Source: Fibrella rubiginis (GTDB lineage: Bacteria; Bacteroidota; Bacteroidia; Cytophagales; Spirosomataceae). From it: DNA of 64,000 nt. A program made the position numbers and the translations under genes. Location of the stretch: the NCBI RefSeq assembly GCF_017353185.1, contig NZ_JAFMYV010000002.1, positions 620,001 through 684,000 on the forward strand, written 5' to 3'. Each line of letters opens with the position of its first letter. Position 1 is the first letter of the stretch. Shown here piece after piece: positions 8,571-17,170 of this stretch. The notes below the pieces were generated by a model that saw only the letters and a program-made list of their open reading frames with translations, did not search any database and was not told the DNA's origin.

Positions 8571-9718
8571 TTACTACTCCCCACTTTCCCCGCTGGCTGA
8601 CGGCGCAACGGTTTGCCGGATTCGTTATCGTGCTGCTGACAGCAGTGGCGGCGCAGAAATACGCGCTTGGGCAGTTCAACAACTACCTGATGTTTGCCAA
8701 GCCGTTCCATAATCTGTTGATTAACAAAACGATATACGGCCTTCATCCTGATCTGTTTGAAGACAATTACAAGTACAGTCCGACGTTCGCGTGGCTGATG
8801 GGGCCGTTTTATTACCTGCCCAACTGGCTTGGCGTGCTGCTCTGGAACCTGCTCAATGCCGTGGTGCTGGTGGCCGGTATCTGGTATTATCTGTCGGATG
8901 AAGAAAACGCCAACCGGAAGCGGCTGGTGGTGCTGGCCATTGTGGTGAGCGAGGCGCTGATTACGGCGCAGAACATGCAGAGCAACAACTTCATCGTGGG
9001 GGCTATGCTGCTGGGGCTATATGCCTTGCGGAAACAGCAAGTGTGGTGGGCAGCACTGGCGTTTACGCTTTGTCTCTACATTAAATTCTACGGCGTAGGC
9101 GCGGCGATCTTCTTTCTTTTTTACCCGAAGAAAGGACAGTTTCTGCTCGCTATGGTCGTCTGGACGGTCTTGCTGGGCCTGGCTCCCTGGACCATGATTC
9201 CCTGGGAGAGCGTACTCAGCGAATACGCCGAATGGGGCCGGGTGGTGGTGGTGAGCAAACTGGGCGTACTTATTTCGGTGCCGGGCGTACTGGTGGCCTG
9301 GTTCGGTATGGACAAATCCGATGGCAACCTGCGCATTATCGAGCTAGTGGGCATCACGCTCTTTCTGGCTCCCTTCGCCCGATTCAAGCTGTGGCACGAC
9401 CGACTCTACCAGCGATTGATGGTGGCGTATTTCCTGCTGTTCGTCATCGTTTTCAACAAGATGGCCGAATCACCTACCTACGTGCTGGCGGTAGTTGGCG
9501 TGGCGCTCTGGTGGATTGTGCTGCCCAAACCCGCCTCTACCCTCGACAAAGTCCTGCTGGCGCTGGTCATCCTATTCACATCCCTCTCCCCTACCGATCT
9601 GTTTCCTAAGCTCTGGCGCGACGCTTTTTTCGTACCCTACAGCATCAAAGCCGTGCCCTGCATCCTGGTCTGGGCACGCATTCAGTATCAGATTTGGGGA
9701 GGAAGAAAGGAAGTTTAA
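8555..9718 (+). CDS. Family 87 glycosyltransferase (integral membrane)
   Basis: The 387-aa protein has about nine to ten hydrophobic segments. An early loop carries ALGQFNNYLMFAKPFHNL and YKYSPTFAWLMGPFYYLPN, the pattern of GT87/DUF2029 polyprenol-phosphate-dependent mannosyltransferase-like proteins. It probably uses the lipid-linked sugar made by the GT2 protein two genes upstream, acting on the periplasmic face. The start is 6 nt after the deacetylase stop. Its stop codon lies inside the palindrome at 9713-9817. Confidence 0.85.
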   Translation: MAKVALTTPHFPRWLTAQRFAGFVIVLLTAVAAQKYALGQFNNYLMFAKPFHNLLINKTIYGLHPDLFEDNYKYSPTFAWLMGPFYYLPNWLGVLLWNLLNAVVLVAGIWYYLSDEENANRKRLVVLAIVVSEALITAQNMQSNNFIVGAMLLGLYALRKQQVWWAALAFTLCLYIKFYGVGAAIFFLFYPKKGQFLLAMVVWTVLLGLAPWTMIPWESVLSEYAEWGRVVVVSKLGVLISVPGVLVAWFGMDKSDGNLRIIELVGITLFLAPFARFKLWHDRLYQRLMVAYFLLFVIVFNKMAESPTYVLAVVGVALWWIVLPKPASTLDKVLLALVILFTSLSPTDLFPKLWRDAFFVPYSIKAVPCILVWARIQYQIWGGRKEV

Positions 9719-9817
9719 TGTTTAATGTTTAATGTTTAATGTCTAAGGTTCAACGTTACTTCGCGCTGTTACGCCGAGCACGAAGCAACATTAAACCTTA
9801 GACATTAAACATTAAAC
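9713..9817. repeat. Heptad-repeat palindrome between convergent genes
   Basis: The left arm reads as 7-nt words (GTTTAAT three times, GTCTAAG, GTTCAAC) leading into a GC-rich core containing CTTCGCGC. The right arm is its near-complement, ending ATTAAACATTAAAC. It fills the whole gap between the GT87 and DciA-like stop codons, and the GT87 stop lies inside it. It could form a bidirectional transcription-ending hairpin. Confidence 0.9.
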
Positions 9818-10135
9818 TCAGGTAAACACAACATCGTCAATCACGTCGGCACCGACTTCTTTGTTGACGACCTGAATGAGTTTTTGTTTGGCGTTGACCA
9901 GTTCGTTGCGGAGGGGTGCCGATGATAGCTCGATGTAGAGGGTACGGTCGCGAACGTAAAGGCGGGTGGTGCGTGAGGCGATCATTGGTCCCATCATTTT
10001 ACCCCAGAACGTTTCGAGGTATGTTTCGTTGAACCGGCCCCGTAACTTATACACCTGCAACAACTTATCGAACGCCTCCTTCACGGTGGTTGTACCCGGA
10101 TCGCGGGAGGTGGCGCTGACGTACTTTTTAGTCAT
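9818..10135 (-). CDS. DUF721/DciA-like protein
   Basis: The 105-aa protein fits the DUF721 family: an N-terminal helix (KEAFDKLLQVYKLRGRFNE), then a conserved FWGKMMGPMIASRT and strands of the type LYVRDRTLYIELSSAPLRNEL. DciA proteins load the replicative helicase in bacteria lacking DnaC/DnaI. Bacteroidota members of the family are short like this one. That this copy is the helicase loader is an inference. Confidence 0.8.
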   Translation of the reverse strand: MTKKYVSATSRDPGTTTVKEAFDKLLQVYKLRGRFNETYLETFWGKMMGPMIASRTTRLYVRDRTLYIELSSAPLRNELVNAKQKLIQVVNKEVGADVIDDVVFT

Positions 10136-10161
10136 TACAGGGGTATTGTGAGGCGTGTAAA

Positions 10162-10169
10162 CAAAGATA
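10162..10169 (-). promoter_or_regulatory. -7 promoter box for the DciA-like gene
   Basis: On the minus strand the sequence reads TATCTTTG, an exact TAnnTTTG match, 26 nt upstream of the ATG at 10135. Confidence 0.45.
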
Positions 10170-10225
10170 GCAGACGGGCAATCCGTGCGACCAGTTGCCC
10201 GAAGAACATTTTTTAATGGCCTCGC

Positions 10226-11074
10226 TTAGTGTGCCGATCCTGACGGGGCTGCTTTTCCAGCCGTTTTCTTTTTGTGAGCATACTGGTAAACATCGTCAAA
10301 CGACTCACCCGCCTGTAGGTCAGCCAGTAGCCGTGTCAGCGCAGCCGAACCGGTGGTGGCCATCCAGCGCGACACCTCGCGGCCAGCCGTGAGGTAGGCC
10401 AGCATGACGCGACCGTAATCGCCATAAAAAAAATCACGTGTGGTCTCCAGCGACGACAGTTCCGGTACAAACTGCGGTGACAACCCCGACGGGCCGTGGG
10501 CGCGGTAGTTCCATTGGGCATCATATTCCAGAAACCGTACGGCAGCACTGTTGGTGGCGGTAGTGAACCGGTAGTCGACCATCAGGGCCAGGCCCTCATT
10601 GAACCACTGCGGCACCTGCCGTTTAATGGTAAACCAGCCCAGCCGGGCAAATAACTCGTCGTGGCAAAGCTCGTGGGCCATTACATCCACGTTGTTGCCG
10701 TCGGGGCCCAAAACAAGAAATGAATCTCCCCAGGGCATACCGAGGCTGCACCCGGCCCCTTCACCGCCCGAACAATACTGCGCATACTGGTCCTGCGTAG
10801 GGCAATAAATTACCAGTGCCCGCCCTTCCGATTTGCCCCAGAACTGCCGGATACGGTCGTTGGCCTGCTCAAAATGGGCCAGCAACACGTCGCGTTGCCG
10901 GGCCGAGGCGTCCTGGCTGATGTAGAGGGTGCGGTTGTTTTCTGTCTGGACAACGAACCGGGGCGAGTACTGGATGGTGAGGCAACGCCAGAGCGATGGA
11001 AACAGCAGCAGGGCTGCCAGCGGCAGGGCAATCAGGAGCGAGAACGACCACCGTAGCAAAACAGACCAACGCAT
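10226..11074 (-). CDS. Membrane-anchored gluzincin-like metallopeptidase, unassigned family
   Basis: The 282-aa protein has one N-terminal hydrophobic helix (about residues 8-28), so most of it should be periplasmic. A zinc site is visible: HELCH (H134, E135, H138) followed by FNEGLALM with E160, the HExxH-plus-downstream-Glu layout of gluzincins. The segment before it (GDSFLVLGPDGNNVDVMA) suits the active-site helix lead-in. The C-terminal 20 residues are basic. The substrate is unknown. It is divergent from the oxidoreductase gene, 41 nt away. Confidence 0.65.
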   Translation of the reverse strand: MRWSVLLRWSFSLLIALPLAALLLFPSLWRCLTIQYSPRFVVQTENNRTLYISQDASARQRDVLLAHFEQANDRIRQFWGKSEGRALVIYCPTQDQYAQYCSGGEGAGCSLGMPWGDSFLVLGPDGNNVDVMAHELCHDELFARLGWFTIKRQVPQWFNEGLALMVDYRFTTATNSAAVRFLEYDAQWNYRAHGPSGLSPQFVPELSSLETTRDFFYGDYGRVMLAYLTAGREVSRWMATTGSAALTRLLADLQAGESFDDVYQYAHKKKTAGKAAPSGSAH

Positions 11075-11115
11075 GACGTGTTCAACAATGAGCAGGGCTT
11101 AACGGTTTCAACCCT

Positions 11116-12120
11116 ATGCCCACTATCCTGATCATTGGCGCTGGCCTGTCTGGCCTGACTGCCGCCCGCGAACTCACCCGCCAGGGCCATACCGTTACCC
11201 TTCTCGACAAAGGTCGGGGCATTGGTGGTCGCCTGGCAACCCGCCGCCTCGGCAATGGCCGCGCCGATCATGGCGCTCAATATTTTTCGGCACAAAGTCC
11301 CGAATTTCATGCGCTTACGCAGGAGATGAGCCAGGCGGGTGTGGTGCACGAATGGCATCTGGAGCAGTCAGACCCGGCTGGGTTCAGGCATCCGCGCTGG
11401 GTTGGCTCCGAAGGCATGAACAGCATTGCCAAATACCTCGCTCAGGGTCTCGACGTGCAGACGGAGTGCACGGTAACGCGCATCGCACCCGCCAAAACGG
11501 GTTGGACACTAACCACCACTGAACAAGACAACACACGCATATTCAGCGCCGACGTGCTACTTATTACTGTCCCCGCCCCGCAGGCCCTGGCCCTGTGCGA
11601 CGCCTCTGGTCTGGCACTGGCCGAAGCCGACAAAGCAGCCCTGGAAGCCATCCACTACGCGCCCTGCCTGGCCGTCATGCTACAACTGAACGGTCCAAGT
11701 CAACTACCGGAGCCGGGTGGACTGAAACAAACCGACGGCGATGACCAGCACAGCCCGGTGGCGTGGCTGGCCGATAATGCGCAAAAAGGGATATCGCCCA
11801 ATCAGACTACCGTCACCCTTCACGCCAGTCACGCTTTCAGTCAGGCACACCTCGACGACCCCGACCAGCAGGCCCTGATCCCCCTGCTCACCGCCGACGT
11901 CACCCACTATATCCCCGCCGATTCAATCGTTGACAGACAGATTCACCGCTGGCGCTACAGCAACGCCATCAAGCGCCACCCCACCCCCTTCCTGTCTGCC
12001 CAGGCCCACGCACCCCTCCTCTTCGGCGGCGACGGTTTCGGCAACGGCAATGTGGAAGGAGCCTTTTTATCGGGACTGGCGATGGGGAAGAGGGTTCAAG
12101 GTCTAAAGTCTAAAGTCTAA
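11116..12120 (+). CDS. Renalase-like FAD-dependent oxidoreductase
   Basis: The 334-aa protein starts with an FAD-binding Rossmann motif (IIGAGLSGLTAA, 5-16). KGRGIGGRLATRR and DHGAQYFS follow, signatures of the renalase-like amine-oxidase superfamily branch. The C-terminus has GGDGFGNGNVEGAFLSG, the second FAD contact. Bacterial renalases oxidise off-isomer dihydronicotinamides; whether this one does so is not shown. Its final residues QGLKSKV and the stop are encoded by the first words of the palindrome at 12092-12198, so the original C-terminus was probably a few residues different. Confidence 0.85.
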   Translation: MPTILIIGAGLSGLTAARELTRQGHTVTLLDKGRGIGGRLATRRLGNGRADHGAQYFSAQSPEFHALTQEMSQAGVVHEWHLEQSDPAGFRHPRWVGSEGMNSIAKYLAQGLDVQTECTVTRIAPAKTGWTLTTTEQDNTRIFSADVLLITVPAPQALALCDASGLALAEADKAALEAIHYAPCLAVMLQLNGPSQLPEPGGLKQTDGDDQHSPVAWLADNAQKGISPNQTTVTLHASHAFSQAHLDDPDQQALIPLLTADVTHYIPADSIVDRQIHRWRYSNAIKRHPTPFLSAQAHAPLLFGGDGFGNGNVEGAFLSGLAMGKRVQGLKSKV

Positions 12121-12198
12121 AGTCTAATGTCTAAAGTTGCTTCGCGCGTACTGTTTCAGTGCGAAGCAACTTTAGACATTAGACTTTAGACCTTGACC
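12092..12198. repeat. Heptad-repeat palindrome (archetype)
   Basis: The left arm is a clean 7-nt array: GTTCAAG, then GTCTAAA three times, GTCTAAT, GTCTAAA, then GTTGCTTCGCGC. The right arm is the complement with fewer units (GCGAAGCAAC core, then words back to CCTTGACCCC). The left arm has one or two more heptads than the right. It contains the oxidoreductase stop codon and lies before the cvfB promoter. Confidence 0.92.
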
Positions 12199-12208
12199 CC
12201 CCTTCCCC

Positions 12209-12216
12209 TACCTTTG
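12209..12216 (+). promoter_or_regulatory. -7 promoter box immediately before cvfB
   Basis: TACCTTTG matches TAnnTTTG and ends only 4 nt before the cvfB ATG at 12221. If used, the transcript would be leaderless or nearly so. Confidence 0.45.
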
Positions 12217-12220
12217 CCCC

Positions 12221-13054
12221 ATGATTGAGATTGGACGGAACAACCGGTTGACGGCCCTGCGGATGACCAGCGTGGGCATGTTTTTGGGCGATGATGACGA
12301 AAACGATATCCTGCTGCCCAATAAATATGTGCCCGATACACTCCGTGAGGGCGACGAAATAGAGGTATTTGTCTATACCGATTCTGAAGACCGGCCTATT
12401 GCCACCACCCTGCGTCCTGCCGTAACGCGCGATGAGTTTGGCGCGTTGCAATGCGTGGCAACGGCTCCGTTTGGGGCATTTATGGACTGGGGGTTGGAAA
12501 AAGACCTGCTCGTGCCGCTTCAGGAGCAGGCCGAACCGCTGGTGGTGGGTCGCTGGTACGTGATCTACTGTGGGTATGATACAAAATCCGGTCGGTTGAT
12601 TGGCTCAACCAAGATTAATTCGCTGATCGACGATGAGGCACCGGAAGACCTGAAAGAAGGTGATGAAGTGGTTGCGCAGATTTACGAGCGTACCGACCTG
12701 GGCCTGAATGCTATTGTAAACAACGGGTTTCGGGGGTTATTCTACGCCAATGAGTTGTTTAAACCACTCCGCAATGGCGACAAAGTACGGGCGTATGTGA
12801 AGCGCATCCGCGACGACGGGCGGGTTGACCTGAGCCTGCAACCCATGGGTTACGCCAAAGTAGAACCCAACGCCCAGGCCATCCTTGATAAGCTCAACGC
12901 CAGCAATGGCTTTCTGCCGCTGACGGATAAGTCTGATCCACAGGTTATTTACCGGGCACTCGCCATGAGCAAAAAAACCTTTAAGCAGGCCGTGGGGGCA
13001 CTTTATCGCGAACGAAAAATTACCATCGGTGATGATGGCATTCGGTTGAGCTAG
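12221..13054 (+). CDS. cvfB: CvfB-like S1 RNA-binding protein
   Basis: The 277-aa protein has S1-type OB folds in series. The first is around 1-65 (GMFLGDDDENDILLPNKYVP...EGDEIEVFVYTDSEDR). The second is around 70-140, with FGAFMDWGLEKDLLVP. The third is around 150-210 (EGDEVVAQIYERTDLGLNAIV). A winged-helix-like C-terminus holds ALAMSKKTFKQAVGALYRERKI. This is the CvfB/YitL layout. CvfB binds RNA and affects virulence-gene expression in Staphylococcus; in Bacteroidota the role is unknown. One nucleotide separates its stop from the next ATG. Confidence 0.9.
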   Translation: MIEIGRNNRLTALRMTSVGMFLGDDDENDILLPNKYVPDTLREGDEIEVFVYTDSEDRPIATTLRPAVTRDEFGALQCVATAPFGAFMDWGLEKDLLVPLQEQAEPLVVGRWYVIYCGYDTKSGRLIGSTKINSLIDDEAPEDLKEGDEVVAQIYERTDLGLNAIVNNGFRGLFYANELFKPLRNGDKVRAYVKRIRDDGRVDLSLQPMGYAKVEPNAQAILDKLNASNGFLPLTDKSDPQVIYRALAMSKKTFKQAVGALYRERKITIGDDGIRLS

Positions 13055-13055
13055 G

Positions 13056-14003
13056 ATGATCGGTACGGATATATTCACCGCTAAACGTTTTCTGGAAGAG
13101 GGTACTGTGGTAGGCATACCCACCGAAACGGTGTATGGACTAGCCGCCAACGCCCTTGATCCCGACGCAGTGCTGACCATTTTCCGGGTGAAAAACCGGC
13201 CTGCCTTTGACCCACTCATTGTGCATACCGATACGCTGGAAAAGGTGCGGTCGCTGGTGCTGGCTATGCCCCCGCTAGCCGAAAAATTAGCGCGGGCGTT
13301 CTGGCCCGGTCCGCTGACGTTGCTATTGCCCAAACAACCGCACATTCCTGACCTGACCACGTCGGGCCTTGCGCGCGTGGCCGTACGGATACCCAATCAT
13401 CCGCTTACGCTGAGTTTGTTAGCTCAACTCGATTTTCCGCTGGCGGCACCGAGTGCTAACCCATTCGGCTACATCAGTCCCACTACGGCGCAGCACGTGG
13501 CCAACCAGCTTGGCGATCAGGTACCGTATATCCTCGACGGAGGACCCTGCCAGATTGGGCTGGAGTCAACAATTGTTGGTTTTGATGAAGCCGGGCAACC
13601 CACCGTTTACCGACTTGGCGGCATGGCGCTGGAACAGATCGAGGCCGTGACGGGGCCGCTATCCGTAAAGGACCATTCCAGTTCGAACCCCGCCGCCCCA
13701 GGTATGCTCAGCAGCCATTACGCCCCCCGCAAACCCGTCACGCTGCTCCGGCCTGGTCAGCTACCGGCGCCTGAAGCTTACGCAGGTACCTTGGTATTCA
13801 GTGAGTTACTGCCCGGCATTTCCGAAAGTTACCAGCTTCAACTCTCTCCTTCCGGCAACCTGAATGAAGCGGCAAAAAACCTGTTTGCTCACCTTCGTGC
13901 CCTCGATACGCTACCCGTAACACACATATATGTGCAGCTCGCCCCGGAGCAGGGACTTGGCCGCGCTATCAACGACCGATTACGGCGGGCAGCGGCCAGA
14001 TAA
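13056..14003 (+). CDS. L-threonylcarbamoyladenylate synthase (Sua5 type)
   Basis: Makes threonylcarbamoyl-AMP from threonine, bicarbonate and ATP, the first step of t6A37 tRNA modification. At 315 aa it has the YrdC domain (about 1-200) with PTETVYGLAANA, KNRPAFDPLIVH, FWPGPLTLLLP, SANPFGYISPT and the GLESTIVG loop. A shorter Sua5 C-terminal domain follows after the linker PAAPGMLSSHYAPRKPV. It is probably cotranscribed with cvfB. Confidence 0.95.
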   Translation: MIGTDIFTAKRFLEEGTVVGIPTETVYGLAANALDPDAVLTIFRVKNRPAFDPLIVHTDTLEKVRSLVLAMPPLAEKLARAFWPGPLTLLLPKQPHIPDLTTSGLARVAVRIPNHPLTLSLLAQLDFPLAAPSANPFGYISPTTAQHVANQLGDQVPYILDGGPCQIGLESTIVGFDEAGQPTVYRLGGMALEQIEAVTGPLSVKDHSSSNPAAPGMLSSHYAPRKPVTLLRPGQLPAPEAYAGTLVFSELLPGISESYQLQLSPSGNLNEAAKNLFAHLRALDTLPVTHIYVQLAPEQGLGRAINDRLRRAAAR

Positions 14004-14007
14004 CAAA

Positions 14008-14036
14008 GAAGGTATCCACCAGGGGTAGATACCTTC
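14008..14036 (+). terminator. Hairpin after the Sua5 gene
   Basis: The stem GAAGGTATC/GATACCTTC closes an 11-nt loop directly after the stop codon. There is no T-run, so intrinsic termination is uncertain. Confidence 0.4.
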
Positions 14037-14125
14037 AACGAGTACAACAAAACCACAGTTCGATGAGCCAGCGGCCAAAGCCGCCAACGCAACACCTAAG
14101 CCTGTGGGTCTGCCGTTATATTTTG

Positions 14126-14216
14126 GTTTACTGTTTAATGTCTAAGGTTCAACGTTGCTTCGCGCTCGGCGTAACAGTGCGAAGCAACATTGAACCTTAA
14201 ACAGTAAACAGTAAAC
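14126..14216. repeat. Heptad-repeat palindrome between convergent genes
   Basis: Left words are GTTTACT, GTTTAAT, GTCTAAG, GTTCAAC, then core GTTGCTTCGCGC. The right arm (GCGAAGCAAC, then TGAACCTTAAACAGTAAAC) is complementary. It lies between the Sua5 gene and amt, ending 6 nt from the amt stop. The inner core is shared with the elements at 9713, 12092 and 54806. Confidence 0.9.
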
Positions 14217-14221
14217 TCTCT

Positions 14222-15550
14222 TTACGCGTCGATCAAAAACTCATCGTGCTGACTCACGTCGAGGCCTTCTTTCTCGTCGGCTTCGGTCACGCGCAGGGGC
14301 AGAATCATGTCGGTTACTTTCAGCAGCAGGAATGACATGCCGAAAGCGAAAGCAGAAACCACCACCAGGGCCAGCAGGTGTTCGAAGAACAGGCCCGTTT
14401 CGCCGAAGGCAAGCCCCTCGACCGTTACGGCTGAGTTAACACCTTTGCTGGCGAAGATGCCCGTCATCAGCATGCCGACCATACCCCCCACACCGTGGCA
14501 GGGAAACACGTCGAGGGTATCGTCGAGGGTTGATTTTGAGCGGAGGTGCGCCACATAGTTCGACACCATCGAGGCAACGGTACCGATAAAAATGGCCGTT
14601 GGTATCGTTACAAAACCAGCTGCGGGCGTAATAGCCACCAGGCCAACTACCGCACCGATACAGAACCCAAGGGCCGACACTTTCTTGCCACGGGCCGCAT
14701 CAAACAGCACCCAGCCCAGGCCCGCCGCCGCCGCCGCCGTGTTGGTCGTCGCGAAGGCCGTAGCCGCCAGTGGCGAGGCACCCACCGCCGAACCGGCATT
14801 GAAACCAAACCAGCCAAACCACAGCAAACCCGTACCCAACAATACGTATGGTATGTTGGCAGGTGGCAGAATAGCCGCCTCTACGTGCGACTGACGACGT
14901 TTCAGGTACAACGCACCCGCCAGGGCAGCCCACCCCGCCGACATGTGAACCACAGTGCCACCGGCAAAATCAAGCACCCCACGTTTGAACAGGAACCCAT
15001 TTGGGTGCCAGGTCCAGTGAGCCAGCGGAGCATACACGAAGAGGCTGAAGAGAATCATAAACAGCACATACGACCGGAAATTGATCCGCTCGGCCATTGA
15101 CCCGGTGATCAGGGCGGGGGTGATCACGGCAAACTTTAACTGAAAGAAAGCGAACACCGCCAGGGGGATGGTTGCGGCCAATGACCAGGGCTTACCATCG
15201 AGCACACCCTTGAACATCAGAAATGTGCGGGGATCGCCAATAAAACCACCGATCGAGTCACCGAAGGCAAGGCTGAAACCACACACCACCCACAGGATGC
15301 TGATGACACCCATGGCAATGAAGCTCTGCAACATGGTCGAGATCACGTTCTTGTTATTCACCATGCCACCGTAGAAATAAGCCAGACCGGGGGTCATCAG
15401 CAGTACCAGTGCCGTGGCCATCAGCATCCAGGCGGTGTCGCCGGTATTGATACCTTCCGTCACGATCTGCGTGGGAACAGACGGGCTCAACACGGCCCAT
15501 ACACTGATTGCCAGCAAGATAAGCAGGGGAACTAGAGCAGGTTTTTTCAT
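14222..15550 (-). CDS. amt: Ammonium transporter
   Basis: The 442-aa Amt/Rh channel has an N-terminal signal-like helix and 11 membrane helices. It carries family signatures ALVLLMTPGLAYFYGGMV, the ADFAGGTVVHMSAG-type segment (here LDFAGGTVVHMSAGWAAL, with the first pore His) and DDTLDVFPCHGVGGMVGML (second pore His). It imports ammonium across the inner membrane. The porin gene upstream ends 27 nt before this start, so the two likely form one nitrogen-scavenging operon. No glnB/glnK is seen beside it. Confidence 0.95.
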   Translation of the reverse strand: MKKPALVPLLILLAISVWAVLSPSVPTQIVTEGINTGDTAWMLMATALVLLMTPGLAYFYGGMVNNKNVISTMLQSFIAMGVISILWVVCGFSLAFGDSIGGFIGDPRTFLMFKGVLDGKPWSLAATIPLAVFAFFQLKFAVITPALITGSMAERINFRSYVLFMILFSLFVYAPLAHWTWHPNGFLFKRGVLDFAGGTVVHMSAGWAALAGALYLKRRQSHVEAAILPPANIPYVLLGTGLLWFGWFGFNAGSAVGASPLAATAFATTNTAAAAAGLGWVLFDAARGKKVSALGFCIGAVVGLVAITPAAGFVTIPTAIFIGTVASMVSNYVAHLRSKSTLDDTLDVFPCHGVGGMVGMLMTGIFASKGVNSAVTVEGLAFGETGLFFEHLLALVVVSAFAFGMSFLLLKVTDMILPLRVTEADEKEGLDVSQHDEFLIDA

Positions 15551-15577
15551 GACTCAGAATTGGTTTTGTTGTAAGGA

Positions 15578-16810
15578 TTAAAACTTGAAGATCGCCGCCA
15601 TGCCCAGCGTGGTTTGGCTCTTGGTGAGCTTACCGTCGCCGTTGATGAACTTGTTTTTGCTGTAACTGTCGACCCGGAATTCAGGCTTGAGCAACACGTG
15701 ACCATTGCCGGTAGTGATGTTACCCGTGATCGTGACTGAGTTGACCGAAACACCTGTACCATCGGCGGCAACCAGCGCGCGGGCACCACCCGTATTGTCG
15801 AATACTTCGTAGCGGGCACCCAGACCGAATTTGTCCGACACGGCGTAGTTTGAGTAGATGGCTACCCCACCCCAACTGGTCGATTTGTCAACATACGTAC
15901 CGGTAGCATAAGGATTAAGCTGCTGATAACCACCTGTTTGCGAACCGTAGGCCGCGTTTAACCCCAGAAAGAACTTGGGCGTAATCTGGTAGGTGGTGGT
16001 TAAGTCGAAGATGGAATACGTACCCGTGGTATCGGTACCAACAGCGGCGTCGGGCTTGGTGCGTACGTTTGCTTCGTTAGAAATAGCCGTGTTCAGGTAG
16101 ATATTCCAGCCGCTAACGGGAATCAGGGCCAGTTGAGCGATGAAGCCTTTTGCCCGGTTGTTGTCGAAACTCCGGTCGATGTTGTTCACCAGTCCCACCA
16201 TCAGCGAAGCCTTGTCGCTGATGGCATATTGGGCCTTCACGCCCAGGTGGTAGAAAGGCCCGTTGTTAAAGAGGTTGGAGAGCGAGTAGTTGTAGTTGAC
16301 CGGAGCATCAATCACCTCATAACCGATGTGCGTACCAAACTGACCTGCCGTAAAACTCAGTTTAGAGGTGGCTTTCAGGGTCAGGTAAGCCTGCTTGATG
16401 GCTAAGGCCGTTGACGTGGCCGCCCCAGAATTCAACGACACCGTGTTGCCGTAGTTGCCCAGGTCGGCGTTGTTACCAAACGCCAGGTCCATTACCGCGT
16501 CGACTTTTTCAGAGGTATAAGAGGCTTTAGCCTGCACAATGCCCAGCTGAAACTGCCCGGCCCGCTGATCGAACGCCCGTGCCGAGCCGTTTACGCCCGT
16601 GTTCATGCGGTCGATGGGATTGTTGAAGTTGCCGAGGTAATAAAAGTCGAGGTAACCCGAAAAGGTAAATTTACCTGTGTCTTCACCCTCCTTAGGAGCG
16701 GTAGTCGCAACGGCAGAAACAGCCTTTGGCTTGGCCACATCCGTGGTATCACCGGCTTGAGCAGCAAAACCAGCACTTACTGAAAATGCAAGTAAAATCT
16801 GTTTTTTCAT
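15578..16810 (-). CDS. Outer-membrane beta-barrel porin paired with amt
   Basis: The about 410-aa protein has a signal peptide (MKKQILLAFSVSAGFAAQA, cleavage after AQA). An Ala/Thr-rich linker follows, then a long series of amphipathic strands (FTFSGYLDFYYLGNF and onward) ending in a terminal strand with Phe (LGMAAIFKF). It resembles the putative porin-2/OmpL-like barrels often encoded beside amt in Bacteroidota. I set the start at MKKQ (16810); 16 in-frame codons lie upstream but precede the signal peptide. It probably lets small nitrogenous solutes through the outer membrane (inference). Confidence 0.85.
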   Translation of the reverse strand: MKKQILLAFSVSAGFAAQAGDTTDVAKPKAVSAVATTAPKEGEDTGKFTFSGYLDFYYLGNFNNPIDRMNTGVNGSARAFDQRAGQFQLGIVQAKASYTSEKVDAVMDLAFGNNADLGNYGNTVSLNSGAATSTALAIKQAYLTLKATSKLSFTAGQFGTHIGYEVIDAPVNYNYSLSNLFNNGPFYHLGVKAQYAISDKASLMVGLVNNIDRSFDNNRAKGFIAQLALIPVSGWNIYLNTAISNEANVRTKPDAAVGTDTTGTYSIFDLTTTYQITPKFFLGLNAAYGSQTGGYQQLNPYATGTYVDKSTSWGGVAIYSNYAVSDKFGLGARYEVFDNTGGARALVAADGTGVSVNSVTITGNITTGNGHVLLKPEFRVDSYSKNKFINGDGKLTKSQTTLGMAAIFKF

Positions 16811-17118
16811 CCTTTTTGTTTCGTCAAACCCGACTTTGATTGTGGTAATGAATCGCACAAATTTTATCTAACAAAATGGCCTTTGCAATATTTCTCCTTT
16901 ATAAATAGGGGTAAATCAGCAATAAAATCGAACATTCCTCATAAATTCACATATTATTTTGGTAAATTTATAGTTACTGGATAAATTGTTGAAACATTAT
17001 CTATATTCTGCACAGACTCAAAAAGGCCAAATATTATTTGGTTCGCTGTTTTATCCTATTTAATGTTTGTTTACTATCAGTTCGCCGAAGTGAGCTTCTG
17101 GACAAAATGATGCAGTCA
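16811..17118. other. AT-rich intergenic region upstream of the porin gene
   Basis: About 310 nt of AT-rich sequence separate the porin start from the dnaE terminator. It must hold the porin-amt promoter (read leftwards), but I found no exact TAnnTTTG box. A near-palindrome CCAAATATTATTTGG lies around 17028-17042. No ORF or RNA gene is recognisable. Confidence 0.5.
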
Positions 17119-17143
17119 CAAAAAAACCCGCACGAAGCGGGTT
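17119..17143 (-). terminator. Intrinsic terminator of dnaE
   Basis: Read leftwards, the stem AACCCGC/GCGGGTT is followed directly by a run of T residues. It lies about 30 nt after the dnaE stop. Confidence 0.85.
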
Positions 17144-17170
17144 CCTTTTACCTAGTTATTTTTAGTGATA

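Noticed and set aside
16811..16930. Sigma-54 promoter for the porin-amt operon
   Set aside because: The best candidate on the minus strand has GG-N9-GC rather than GG-N10-GC, so spacing is wrong.
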